A DNA stretch of 23,146 nt from Cryomorphaceae bacterium (GCA_022565745.1 JAIUMB010000015.1:1-23146), one strand, 5' to 3'; shown: positions 7,632 to 15,009, counted from the stretch's first letter. The notes: generated by a model not told the origin, from the letters alone. Program-made: numbers and translations.

Positions 7632-7639
7632 CTAAGGTA
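7632..7639 (-). promoter_or_regulatory. Weak candidate -7 box for the alternative GlmU gene
   Basis: On the minus strand this reads TACCTTAG, one mismatch from TAnnTTTG, 18 bases before the ATG at 7613. Its upstream part would overlap the T-run and hairpin of the rpmE2 terminator. The gene needs some promoter here if the terminator is efficient. Confidence 0.3.
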
Positions 7640-7667
7640 AAAAAAAACCGCGCGATAATCGCACGGC
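7639..7667 (-). terminator. Intrinsic terminator of rpmE2
   Basis: On the minus strand, GCCGTGCGA (7667-7659), loop TTA and TCGCGCGGT form a 9-bp stem with two G-U pairs, followed by a run of nine T. It starts 30 bp after the rpmE2 stop codon. This is the clearest intrinsic terminator in the window. Confidence 0.88.
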
Positions 7668-7697
7668 TTTCATTGTTTAACCAAATTTAAAAAAAAT

Positions 7698-7949
7698 TTA
7701 CTTTTGAAATTTCTTGTAACGGTTGCGGAACTTGTCCACACGACCGGTGGTGTCAACCAATTTCATTTTTCCGGTATAATACGGATGTGAGAAAGAAGAA
7801 ATTTCCATCTTTACCAATGGATATTCTACGCCTTCCACTTCAATGGTGTCTTTGGTTTCTGCGCATGAACGAGAAACAACAACGTCACCGGTACCCATGT
7901 CTTTAAATGCAACTGGGCGGTAGTTTTCTGGATGGATGTCTTTTTTCAT
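7698..7949 (-). CDS. rpmE2: 50S ribosomal protein L31, type B
   Basis: This is a large-subunit ribosomal protein of 83 residues with typical type B text: MKKDIHPENYRPVAFKDMGTG at the start, then SSFSHPYYTGK and a basic end VDKFRNRYKKFQK. It has a single cysteine (SRSCAET) and so lacks the zinc-binding CxxC pairs of the zinc-containing L31 form; in many bacteria such non-zinc forms replace the zinc form under zinc shortage, though in Bacteroidota type B is often the only copy. The open frame extends to 8009, but the ATG at 7949 gives the conserved N-terminus. It has its own promoter (8021-8049) and terminator, so it is transcribed alone. Confidence 0.95.
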   Translation of the reverse strand: MKKDIHPENYRPVAFKDMGTGDVVVSRSCAETKDTIEVEGVEYPLVKMEISSFSHPYYTGKMKLVDTTGRVDKFRNRYKKFQK

Positions 7950-8020
7950 GATGCTTGTATTTGTGTTTTGGTGGTTGGTTTGCCCAAAACACCAATATTT
8001 ACTGTTCAATTTTTGGGCTG

Positions 8021-8049
8021 CAAATATACGTCAATTGTCGAGATATCAA
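8021..8049 (-). promoter_or_regulatory. Promoter of rpmE2 with -33 and -7 elements
   Basis: On the minus strand, TTG at 8049-8047 is followed after 18 bases by TATATTTG (8028-8021) and then C. This matches the Bacteroidota TTG / TAnnTTTG pair at a normal spacing. It lies in the gap after the purD stop and gives rpmE2 a leader of about 65-70 bases. Confidence 0.75.
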
Positions 8050-8069
8050 CAACGAAATGTTGGATTTTT

Positions 8070-9350
8070 TTATGGCAAGTCAAAACCAATGTCTTTGCGG
8101 TAATAAATGCCGTCGTAGCACACTTTATTTATGGCGTTATAGGCCTGCATCAATGCGTGTTTGTAGTGGTCGTCGAGGGCGGTAAAGGCCATAACTCGAC
8201 CACCATTGGTGAGCAATTTATTCCCTTCTCGTTTGGTTCCTGCATGAAAAATGAGGATGTCATCGGCCACCTGATTGAGGCCGCTAATCTCTTTGCCCTT
8301 TTCGTAGGCTTCGGGGTAGCCTCCACTTACCACCATTACGGTAGCGGCAGACTCCTTGCGTACTTCAATTTGATATGCATCGAGTGTTTGGTTATGTATG
8401 GCCAAGCACAATTTACCAAAATCACTACTGATACGCGGCAACACCACTTCGGTTTCCGGGTCGCCCATACGGCAATTGTATTCGATAACGTACGGATCGC
8501 CACCGACGTTGATCAAACCAAAGAAAATAAATCCGCGATAGTCGATGTTTTCTTTTGTCAATCCGTCGATGGTTGGCTTGACGATGCGATCTTCTACTTT
8601 TTGCATGAGGGCGTGGTCGACAAATGGTGGTGGGGATATGGCGCCCATTCCTCCCGTATTCAGACCTGTGTCGCCTTCCCCGATGCGCTTATAGTCCTTG
8701 GCCGTTGGCAAAAGCACGTAAGACTTCCCATCAACCGCAGCAAATACGCTAAATTCTATGCCGTCGAGAAAGGCTTCGATGACCAATCGGCTACCGGCTT
8801 CGCCAAACTTACCACCTTCGAGCATGTCGTCTATGGCCGCTTTGGCCTCATTGGCGTCGTTGATGATCAATACGCCTTTACCCGCTGCCAGTCCATCGGC
8901 TTTAAGCACATAAGGCGGCTGTATCTCGTCGATGTACGCCTGTGCCGAGGCGACATCGGTAAACGTTTTATAGGCGGCAGTGGGAATGTCGTGGCGGGCC
9001 ATAAACTGTTTGGCAAAATCCTTACTGCCTTCAAGCTCGGCACCGTGTTTTCCCGGACCAACAATGGCCAAATCGGGAAAGCGCTCTTCCAGTGCATCAC
9101 GCAAACCGTTCACAAGGGGATCTTCAGGCCCTACAACCAACAAGCCGATTTCGTATTTTTCTATGGCCTCAGCCACTTGATTAACATTATTGGGCGACAC
9201 ATCCGGTAGGTTGGTGGCGCGATTGAGCGTACCGCCATTTCCCGGTGCGATGTATAGATTACCTACGACGTCTGATTGTGCGAGTTGGGTGGCCAGTGCG
9301 TGCTCACGACCGCCACTGCCTAAAATTAATGTGTGAAATTGCGAATGCAT
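8070..9350 (-). CDS. purD: Phosphoribosylamine-glycine ligase (GAR synthetase)
   Basis: PurD performs the second step of purine synthesis: it joins glycine to 5-phosphoribosylamine using ATP. The 426-residue protein has the complete family pattern: GSGGREHAL at 11-19, ATP-grasp motifs (VLKADGLAAGKGV, GEAGSRLVIEAFLDGIEFSV), the LNTGGMGAISPPP loop and EYNCRMGDPETEVVLPR, which holds metal and phosphate contacts. Length matches stand-alone PurD (420-430), so there is no fusion with other pur genes. It is the last gene of a compact unit: the thioesterase stop is 10 bp upstream, and the HU/SPOR gene lies before that. No other purine gene is in the window. No purine riboswitch is visible upstream. 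Confidence 0.97.
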   Translation of the reverse strand: MHSQFHTLILGSGGREHALATQLAQSDVVGNLYIAPGNGGTLNRATNLPDVSPNNVNQVAEAIEKYEIGLLVVGPEDPLVNGLRDALEERFPDLAIVGPGKHGAELEGSKDFAKQFMARHDIPTAAYKTFTDVASAQAYIDEIQPPYVLKADGLAAGKGVLIINDANEAKAAIDDMLEGGKFGEAGSRLVIEAFLDGIEFSVFAAVDGKSYVLLPTAKDYKRIGEGDTGLNTGGMGAISPPPFVDHALMQKVEDRIVKPTIDGLTKENIDYRGFIFFGLINVGGDPYVIEYNCRMGDPETEVVLPRISSDFGKLCLAIHNQTLDAYQIEVRKESAATVMVVSGGYPEAYEKGKEISGLNQVADDILIFHAGTKREGNKLLTNGGRVMAFTALDDHYKHALMQAYNAINKVCYDGIYYRKDIGFDLP

Positions 9351-9360
9351 GAAAGAGGGT

Positions 9361-9888
9361 TTATTTTTTTTCTTCGTCGGGAAAAAAGAGTGCGCGTAAC
9401 TCTGTTGCGTTGTTGGGATCCATTTTACCGGCCAAAATCAAAGCCAGTTGCTTACGGCGAAGGGCGCCATCATAACGCTTCTTTTCTATGTCCGTTTCCG
9501 GAACCACCGGCGGTACCTGAATGGGGTTACCCAATTGATCAACAGCCACAAAGGTGTAAATGGCCTCATTCGCCTGCAAGCGCTTTCCCTTGGCATTGGC
9601 CTCTAAAAAAACATCGACAAATATCTCTAGTGATGAATTAAAGGTGCGCGATACGCGTGCTTCGAGGGTGACTATAGACCCTTGGGGAATGGGGCGCTGA
9701 AAGCTGACGTTATTCACCGAGGCGGTTACCACAATGCGACCACAGTGCCTGTGTGCCGCAATGGCCGCACAGCGATCCATCCACGACAATAGTTGTCCAC
9801 CGAAAAGATTATTAAGGTTGTTGGTATCGTTGGGTAAAACGATTTCCGTCATCACGGTAAGCGAATCCGAGACGGGTTTAGACGTCAT
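9361..9888 (-). CDS. Acyl-CoA thioesterase, hotdog fold, YciA/BFIT type
   Basis: The enzyme hydrolyses acyl-CoA to free acid and CoA. The 175-residue product has one hotdog domain with the family block LNNLFGGQLLSWMDRCAAIAA (residues 25-45), where N24/N27 and D38 mark the active-site region, followed by VNNVSFQRPIPQGS. A C-terminal ~50-residue tail (EKKRYDGALRRKQL) is typical for the cytosolic acyl-CoA hydrolase group. A longer frame runs to 9948, but that would overlap the upstream gene by 50 bp and adds unlike text; the ATG at 9888 leaves a 10-bp gap. It sits between the HU/SPOR gene and purD with 10-bp gaps on both sides. Acyl chain preference cannot be told from the sequence. Confidence 0.9.
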   Translation of the reverse strand: MTSKPVSDSLTVMTEIVLPNDTNNLNNLFGGQLLSWMDRCAAIAAHRHCGRIVVTASVNNVSFQRPIPQGSIVTLEARVSRTFNSSLEIFVDVFLEANAKGKRLQANEAIYTFVAVDQLGNPIQVPPVVPETDIEKKRYDGALRRKQLALILAGKMDPNNATELRALFFPDEEKK

Positions 9889-9898
9889 ATCAAATATT

Positions 9899-10870
9899 TT
9901 ATGGTATGTAAATCCAAGCGCCTCCATCGAGATTTTTGCGAATCTCATTCAGGGCTTGACGCGCCTCCTCAATGCTGGTAAATGAAGCGGCTGATACGCG
10001 ATTTAATTGACCAGATTTTCCAGCCAATTGCGCGCTGCTGAACCCTTGTTTCTGTAGGCGCTCTACCTGTTTATAGGCATTGTTAATATCGGAAAAAGCG
10101 CCAACAATGATATGTGCAGCGGGAGCGATGTCAACAAGATCTTCTTTTTCTATAACAGGTAATTCATCAGGTGTTACAAAATCATCGGCGACGATAAAAC
10201 TGTCATCTGTATCATAGGTGTCTTCTATGGTCTGTACATCTTCAACCGCATCTTTTACATGCTCACTGCCTTTCCATTCCACCTGCATCATTGCAGCTTC
10301 AGACTGCTGAATAGAACGCGATGTAGAAACCATATTAAGTGCCAATGCCAATGGAAGCACAACGGCTACAGCACGGCGCATCCAAGGGGCAAAAACAGAA
10401 ACCTCCACGTCGGAAACCAAAGATTTTTCAATGGGACGGGCTTTTGGCGCAATCGACGCTTTAGGCGTTTTCACGCGAATGATCGGCAACCCATAGCTTT
10501 CACGTAAAAAATTGGTGTTTAACTCTGGGAAAAACTCCAAGTTCCCTCCGGGAAGACAATAGATTTTGCCAACACCATTAATGGCTATGCTGTGCCCTGA
10601 GGCCAATTGTCTTTTCCATTCGCGCACCTCACGCTGAATATACGCCTCCGCATCGCGGTACGACAAAGACAACTTGCGCGCTATGTAATGGGGCAAAATA
10701 CCATCACTCACAGTTAGCCCCGGCTGGAAACAGACGCGGCGAGATGGCGGACGAAACATCATCGTTCCTTCCTGTAATTCAGCAGGGTAATAACGAAGCA
10801 CAAAGGCGCCAAAGTCTGGAATGACGACGCACTCGTGAAGGTGCAATAATTGGTGAATGTGTTTGTCCAT
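9899..10870 (-). CDS. HU-CCDC81-like / SPOR-domain membrane protein
   Basis: The 323-residue protein appears to join two worlds. Residues 1-~55 and ~56-125 look like the tandem bacterial HU-CCDC81 domains: VVIPDFGAFVLRY and later ISINGVGKIY-like text (AINGVGKIYCL), both resembling HU/IHF folds. A single membrane helix follows at about 165-182, then an acidic linker (200-245), and a SPOR domain at about 251-323 (HIIVGAFSDINNAYKQVERL to GAWIYIP), a fold that binds glycan strands stripped of stem peptides at division sites. This predicts HU-like domains in the cytoplasm and the SPOR domain in the periplasm. No signal peptide is present. It is the first gene of the unit with the thioesterase and purD. 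Whether the HU-like part binds DNA is unknown. Confidence 0.85.
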   Translation of the reverse strand: MDKHIHQLLHLHECVVIPDFGAFVLRYYPAELQEGTMMFRPPSRRVCFQPGLTVSDGILPHYIARKLSLSYRDAEAYIQREVREWKRQLASGHSIAINGVGKIYCLPGGNLEFFPELNTNFLRESYGLPIIRVKTPKASIAPKARPIEKSLVSDVEVSVFAPWMRRAVAVVLPLALALNMVSTSRSIQQSEAAMMQVEWKGSEHVKDAVEDVQTIEDTYDTDDSFIVADDFVTPDELPVIEKEDLVDIAPAAHIIVGAFSDINNAYKQVERLQKQGFSSAQLAGKSGQLNRVSAASFTSIEEARQALNEIRKNLDGGAWIYIP

Positions 10871-10899
10871 ATAGCGTGCCGTAAGGTTGAACGCATTGG

Positions 10900-10932
10900 C
10901 GAAGATACAAACTTTCTGCGGTTTACATGCAA
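10900..10932 (-). promoter_or_regulatory. Candidate promoter of the HU/SPOR-thioesterase-purD unit
   Basis: On the minus strand, TTG (10932-10930) is followed after 22 bases by TATCTTCG (10907-10900), one mismatch from TAnnTTTG, 29 bases before the ATG at 10870. A perfect TACTTTTG box further upstream (10963-10956) is an alternative, but without a matching TTG. Confidence 0.45.
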
Positions 10933-11116
10933 TTATTGTTTTGTTGTACCTCTAACAAAAGTAAGCTGTATGATAATATTGACTTAATTGTTTGGTTACG
11001 CGCCTAATGGAAATTTGCATTGTAAAATTAAGTGTGGTGTATGGAATGCCAAACATCCACGAATCTTCACAAACGTAGCTTGAAAGTCTTTGTCACCATT
11101 TACTTAAATACAACGT

Positions 11117-11929
11117 ATGACTGCACAGGTCAAAAGACGTATTGATGTTGTTGTTATTTCTGATGTTCACCTTGGAACATATGGCTGTCACGCCAATGAG
11201 CTGTGTGACTACCTCAACTCAATTACGCCAAAAACACTCATTCTCAATGGTGATATCATTGACATTTGGCAGTTTAGAAAACGGTTTTTTCCTTCCAGTC
11301 ACCTTAGGGTAGTCAAAACCATTCTCAACTTGGCCACCAATGGTACCAAAGTGTACTATTTGACAGGAAATCACGATGACCTGTTGCGCCGATTTAGTGA
11401 CTTTCACTTGGACAACATCGTGCTTGCCGATAAACTTATTCTCAACATTGGGGATAAAAAAGCGTGGTTTTTCCACGGCGACATTTTTGATGCTTCCATC
11501 CAAAATGCCCGATGGTTGGCCAAGTTAGGCGGCTGGGGTTACGACATGCTTATTCTCATCAACCGAATACTGAATTGGGTGTTGGAGCGCATGGGTAAAG
11601 AACGCTACTCCATTGCCTCTGCCATCAAACATGGTGTGAAGTCTGCCGTCAAATACATTTCTGACTTTGAGAACGTTGCCGCTGAATTGGCCATAGAGCA
11701 GGGCTACGACTTTGTGGTATGCGGCCATATTCACCAACCACAAATGCGATTGGTAAACACAAAAAAGGGTGTGTGCACTTATCTAAACTCCGGCGACTGG
11801 GTGGAAAGTCTAAGCGCTTTAGAAAACACCGACGGCAAATGGTCGATGTATCGTCACTATCAAAGAGAGGAGCACGAGGTAAGGGTTATTGACATGCCAT
11901 TGGTTCAGAGAAAATCTGCAAATCAATAG
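11117..11929 (+). CDS. LpxH-like UDP-2,3-diacylglucosamine diphosphatase / calcineurin-type metallophosphoesterase
   Basis: LpxH enzymes cleave UDP-2,3-diacylglucosamine to lipid X in lipid A synthesis. The 270-residue protein has the full set of metallophosphoesterase motifs: SDVHLG at 15-20 (D16, H18), NGDIID at 44-49 (D46), GNHD at 84-87, HGD at 120-122 and CGHIHQP at 202-208, so both metal sites should form. The cytoplasmic protein has a helical insert (130-185, GGWGYDMLILINRILNW) likely to touch the membrane, as in LpxH. Bacteroidota often carry this longer LpxH-like form. The exact substrate is inference. No other lpx gene is adjacent; the next gene is a lipid-type acyltransferase. I found no clear -7 box in the 246-bp gap upstream. 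Confidence 0.82.
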   Translation: MTAQVKRRIDVVVISDVHLGTYGCHANELCDYLNSITPKTLILNGDIIDIWQFRKRFFPSSHLRVVKTILNLATNGTKVYYLTGNHDDLLRRFSDFHLDNIVLADKLILNIGDKKAWFFHGDIFDASIQNARWLAKLGGWGYDMLILINRILNWVLERMGKERYSIASAIKHGVKSAVKYISDFENVAAELAIEQGYDFVVCGHIHQPQMRLVNTKKGVCTYLNSGDWVESLSALENTDGKWSMYRHYQREEHEVRVIDMPLVQRKSANQ

Positions 11930-12063
11930 TGGTTTTCTGCACAGTTTTTTTAACTACGCTAGAGACAACACTTAGGCTTTTAGGATTTCACATGGTTGAC
12001 TATAAACGGAAGCTCTAGTATATGAGTAAAACTGCTTGAAATAACCAAATCCAAACAAATATT

Positions 12064-12981
12064 ATGAAACCCATATTCAAACCCATTAAAAGGTTGCCGT
12101 TTCGCAGACGACTACAACCCATCGTAGAACTTGCACACCCGAAACTGATTATCAATGAAATATCTAAGCTCGAAAACAGTGGCAATCGTATTTTAGAGAC
12201 CGGTCAATACGCCGTTTACTTTGCCCCATACGATGACATCCCGGGAATCATGCACAACATTGGTTGCTTAAGAGAATACACCTTTCGTCACGTTGGGGAA
12301 GGCACAAACTTACCCATTGACATAGACCCCTATGACAAGTTATACCGTCACTTAATTCTTTGGGACAAACTTCATCAAACCATTGTTGGGGCATATCGAA
12401 TTGGGCTTGGCGTCGATGTTTTTCCAAAACACGGATTAAAAGGTTTTTATGTGCCCTCTCTTTTTGTGGTTAGAAAACAAGCCGAAAAACTCTTTGCTTC
12501 GGGCATCGAACTAGGCCGTGCATTCATCGTTCCCGAATATCAACAAAAACCACTACCCCTGTACTTGCTCTGGCAAGGCATTCGTCAAGTGATTGAGCGT
12601 TATCCCGAGCATAAATACATCGTGGGCTGTGTGAGCATCAGCAATGCATTCAGCAAAAAATCAAAATCGCTGATGATTTCATATTTGCGTCGCCACCACT
12701 TTGACTACACGCTTACGCCGTACATCAAACCACGAAGGCCTTTTGTGCTAAAAGGCAACCTCAATGAGTTAAATCGTGAATTAGATGGAATCGACAGCAA
12801 CATCAAAGCCTTAGACCAATTGATATCCAAACAACAACCGGATGGATTACATGTACCCATTCTTTTGAAAAAATATCTTCGCCAAAATGCAAAATTGGTG
12901 GCATTTAATGTCGACCGTCGCTTTAATCACTGCTTGGATGGATTTATGTATATAGCCATTGAAAATCTACCAAAAGAATAA
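12064..12981 (+). CDS. GNAT-fold N-acyltransferase, OlsB/GlsB (hemolysin-like) type
   Basis: Proteins of this type move a fatty acyl chain from acyl-ACP to an amino acid: ornithine in OlsB, glycine in Bacteroides GlsB, the first step to phosphate-free amino-acyl lipids. The 305-residue protein shows the group's blocks: LREYTFRHVGEGTN, PYDKLYRHLILWD, IVGAYRIGLG, then GFYVPSLF and ELGRAFIVPEYQ, the latter like the ELGRSCV-YR end of OlsB. No signal peptide or clear membrane span is present. A second acyltransferase (PlsC-like, as in OlsA/GlsA) would be needed for a complete lipid and is not in the window, so the product is uncertain. It follows the LpxH-like gene by 134 bp on the same strand; a shared transcript is possible but not shown. 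Confidence 0.72.
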   Translation: MKPIFKPIKRLPFRRRLQPIVELAHPKLIINEISKLENSGNRILETGQYAVYFAPYDDIPGIMHNIGCLREYTFRHVGEGTNLPIDIDPYDKLYRHLILWDKLHQTIVGAYRIGLGVDVFPKHGLKGFYVPSLFVVRKQAEKLFASGIELGRAFIVPEYQQKPLPLYLLWQGIRQVIERYPEHKYIVGCVSISNAFSKKSKSLMISYLRRHHFDYTLTPYIKPRRPFVLKGNLNELNRELDGIDSNIKALDQLISKQQPDGLHVPILLKKYLRQNAKLVAFNVDRRFNHCLDGFMYIAIENLPKE

Positions 12982-13087
12982 AAATTATCTATCTGTAAAG
13001 TTCGATAGGTACTTATAGGCATATATGCGGGAGGATCAACACGTAGACTGACACCTGCCGACCGGTAATTTAATGCCGTGTTATAAA

Positions 13088-13105
13088 AATCGCGATTTTG
13101 CGATT
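13088..13105 (+). promoter_or_regulatory. Inverted repeat in the lipB promoter spacer
   Basis: AATCGC (13088-13093) and GCGATT (13100-13105) form a perfect 6-bp inverted repeat around six bases. It ends one base before the -7 box of lipB, in the spacer where a repressor could block RNA polymerase. Operator function is inference. Confidence 0.35.
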
Positions 13106-13106
13106 G

Positions 13107-13114
13107 TATCTTTG
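13107..13114 (+). promoter_or_regulatory. -7 promoter box of lipB, leaderless arrangement
   Basis: TATCTTTG ends four bases before the ATG at 13119, the same box sequence and nearly the same spacing as at the Hsp15-like gene. The message should start at or next to the start codon. This rules out the TTG at 13098 as start, since it lies upstream of the box. Confidence 0.65.
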
Positions 13115-13118
13115 TGCC

Positions 13119-13814
13119 ATGCAAAAACCACAGGTTATTTACAGGGATTTAGGACGGATTGACTTCGCCGAAGCTTGGGACATACAGGAATCACTTTTTG
13201 ATGGCATTGTTGCGGCCAAAGTCAATCGCCGAAAGGATGAACACGCGCCAATACCCAATAACTACTTGTTAAACTGCGAACACGACCACGTTTATACACT
13301 GGGCAAATCGGGAAAAGACCAGCATTTATTGGTCGATGAAGAAGCGTTGAAAGGTCTAGGCGCCTCGTATTACCGCATTAATCGTGGCGGCGACATTACC
13401 TACCACGGTCCCGGACAGGTCGTCATCTATCCCCTGCTCGACCTGGATCAGTTTTTTACCGACATCCACAAGTACCTCCGCTATTTAGAAGAGGCTGTAA
13501 TTCTTACTCTCCGCGATTACAACATCGAAGCCACCCGCTCAAAAGGCGAGACCGGCGTGTGGTTAGACGTAGACAACAACCCAAGAAAGATATGCGCCAT
13601 GGGGGTTCGCGCTTCCCGCTGGGTAACCATGCACGGCTTGGCCTTAAATGTGCATCCCGACCTATCGTACTTCAACCACATCATTCCCTGTGGCATTCAA
13701 AATAAAGGCGTGACCAGCATGGAAAAGGAACTTGGCTTTGCCCCGTCGGTAAGTGAGGTGGCAGATAAAGTTTGCGGTTATTTGGGGGAATTATTTGCAT
13801 GGGAGGCGGTTTAA
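13119..13814 (+). CDS. lipB: Octanoyl-ACP:protein N-octanoyltransferase
   Basis: LipB moves octanoate from acyl carrier protein to the lipoyl domains of 2-oxoacid dehydrogenases and the glycine cleavage H protein; LipA then adds sulfur. The 231-residue protein has RGGDITYHGPGQ at 89-100, KICAMGVR with the catalytic lysine K157, and the catalytic cysteine C191 in IIPCGIQNKGVTS (E. coli equivalents K135 and C169). It is slightly longer at the N-terminus than the E. coli enzyme. The ATG at 13119 is chosen because the -7 box lies just upstream and the extra residues from 13098 match nothing. lipA is not in the window. A small AAAGG-TTT-CCTTT hairpin (13820-13832) follows the stop without a clear T-run. 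Confidence 0.96.
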   Translation: MQKPQVIYRDLGRIDFAEAWDIQESLFDGIVAAKVNRRKDEHAPIPNNYLLNCEHDHVYTLGKSGKDQHLLVDEEALKGLGASYYRINRGGDITYHGPGQVVIYPLLDLDQFFTDIHKYLRYLEEAVILTLRDYNIEATRSKGETGVWLDVDNNPRKICAMGVRASRWVTMHGLALNVHPDLSYFNHIIPCGIQNKGVTSMEKELGFAPSVSEVADKVCGYLGELFAWEAV

Positions 13815-14013
13815 CCATTAAAGGTTTCCTTTGTGGTGGGCTTTTCTCATACCAAATCCACATCTAAAATTCTGTCTTCAAAATCAGCGTACTTAATCTA
13901 TTGAAAATGTGTTAGAATACTTGGTGATGGTTTGTTAATTGACTTCTATGGTGCAAAAACAAATTCGAACATATTGCCAGACGTAAATAATTCTCATTTA
14001 CCTCCCTCTGGTC

Positions 14014-14038
14014 ATTGAGCTACCCTCCGGCGCTCAAT
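14014..14038. terminator. Hairpin between convergent lipB and PaaI-type genes
   Basis: ATTGAGC (14014-14020) and GCTCAAT (14032-14038) form a perfect 7-bp stem around an 11-base loop, 38 bp beyond the stop of the minus-strand thioesterase. No T-run follows on either strand, so termination is only a possibility. The rest of the 262-bp gap shows no gene that I can support. Confidence 0.3.
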
Positions 14039-14076
14039 TGAAACTGCCATTCTTAAAACCCGAAATCCAACCAGAA

Positions 14077-14493
14077 TTAACCGCCAATACTCAAATCCCA
14101 CTTCTCCCCCAAAAACATCACCGTACCATTAAACAACCCCACGGCCTTGCCATTGCTGATCAACCGGACTTGATAGCGACCGAGGCGCTTGCTGCGGTGC
14201 TGCTCTTCGGCAATGGCTTCGATGGTGTCGCCTTCGTTGATGGCTTTGAGATACGACATGCTGCAATCTATGCTCATGGCCTTCTCTCCATGGGCATTGG
14301 CAGCAAAGGCCAAAGCGCTGTCGGCCAACGAGTAGGCAATGCCACCGTGGGCCACTTTAAAGCCGTTGCTCATCTGCGAATTTACACGCATGCTCAACCA
14401 ACAGTAACCCGGCTGCGCGTCAAGTATGTCTATGCCCAGCCACTGACTAAAAGCATCGTTGGCCATCATATGTTCAACGATGGGCGACTTCAT
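14077..14493 (-). CDS. PaaI-type hotdog thioesterase
   Basis: PaaI-family enzymes hydrolyse aromatic or medium-chain acyl-CoA thioesters. In phenylacetate degradation PaaI recovers CoA from dead-end adducts. The 138-residue protein is a single hotdog domain with HGGIAYSLADSALAFAANAHG at 49-69, containing the HGG motif and the catalytic aspartate D58, then the SIDCSMSYLKAINEGD strand pair. Length matches the family (~140). The ATG overlaps the stop of the upstream unknown gene by four bases, so the two are translationally coupled. No paa catabolic genes are in the window, so paaI is not assigned as symbol; the substrate is unknown. It is distinct from the YciA/BFIT-type thioesterase at 9361-9888. 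Confidence 0.88.
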   Translation of the reverse strand: MKSPIVEHMMANDAFSQWLGIDILDAQPGYCWLSMRVNSQMSNGFKVAHGGIAYSLADSALAFAANAHGEKAMSIDCSMSYLKAINEGDTIEAIAEEQHRSKRLGRYQVRLISNGKAVGLFNGTVMFLGEKWDLSIGG

Positions 14494-14987
14494 TCGTTGG
14501 GGGTTTCGATGGTACTGCCTTCTACGGCACCTACAACGATTTCTAGGGTCAATAATATGTTCATGACTTCTGCCATACCAATGGTGTCTTCCTTGAGAAA
14601 ATCGTCGTAGTATATGTCAAACAATTGATTCAAGACGCGGGGGTTATCGGCAGAAACGAAGATGTCGTCCAAACTGATTTCTTCGCGTTCGTCGAGTTCA
14701 TCATAACGCACTACAGCAGCTTTTACCCGCTTCTCAATGTCTTCGGGTTTGGCAGTGTTTAAGGGAATGCCACGCATTTTAAAACCCAATTGCACACTCA
14801 TCAACGCAAGGACAAAAAACTCGATGTCTTGTTCTTCAAAATCCTCTGTCAGACTGAGAATAAAACGCATGAGATAGGGCTGCTCCTCGAGGATCAACTC
14901 CGCGTTTTTGTTGTATTCTTCATTGTCCCACCGATAAATGGTATCTATGGCGGCCGTTAGTAAATCACTCGGTGGCTTCTGGCTCAT
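14490..14987 (-). CDS. Unknown acidic helical protein, coupled to PaaI-type thioesterase
   Basis: I do not recognise this 165-residue protein. It is soluble, very acidic (runs such as EDFEEQDIEFF, YDELDEREEISLDDIF and YYDDFLKED) and predicted mostly helical, with no signal peptide, membrane span, cysteine cluster or enzyme motif. The pattern suggests a helical scaffold or adaptor, which is only an impression. The start at 14987 is chosen over the upstream ATG at 15020 because a TACCTTTG box (15010-15017) overlaps that ATG, placing it outside the message. Its last four bases overlap the start of the PaaI-type gene, the strongest hint that the two products act together. The GSCFA gene ends 40 bp before the box, so this pair can be expressed separately. 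Confidence 0.75.
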   Translation of the reverse strand: MSQKPPSDLLTAAIDTIYRWDNEEYNKNAELILEEQPYLMRFILSLTEDFEEQDIEFFVLALMSVQLGFKMRGIPLNTAKPEDIEKRVKAAVVRYDELDEREEISLDDIFVSADNPRVLNQLFDIYYDDFLKEDTIGMAEVMNILLTLEIVVGAVEGSTIETPNE

Positions 14988-15009
14988 AATATGATTTTTG
15001 CGTTGGCGA

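Noticed and set aside
7932..9209. Open frame of 425 codons on the plus strand opposite purD
   Set aside because: purD is intact and unmistakable on the other strand; the antisense frame reads as low-similarity, Phe/Val/His-rich text typical of the mirror frame of a conserved gene and has no promoter box.
11930..11960. T-run after the LpxH-like gene as an intrinsic terminator
   Set aside because: There are seven T in a row, but the preceding bases form only a 3-bp stem, too weak to call.
14077..14493. Naming the thioesterase paaI as part of a phenylacetate pathway
   Set aside because: No ring-activating or degrading paa genes are nearby, and the hotdog family covers many substrates.
14038..14610. 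Open frame on the plus strand opposite the PaaI-type and unknown genes
   Set aside because: It runs across the junction of two coupled minus-strand genes and has no recognisable domain or start signal.
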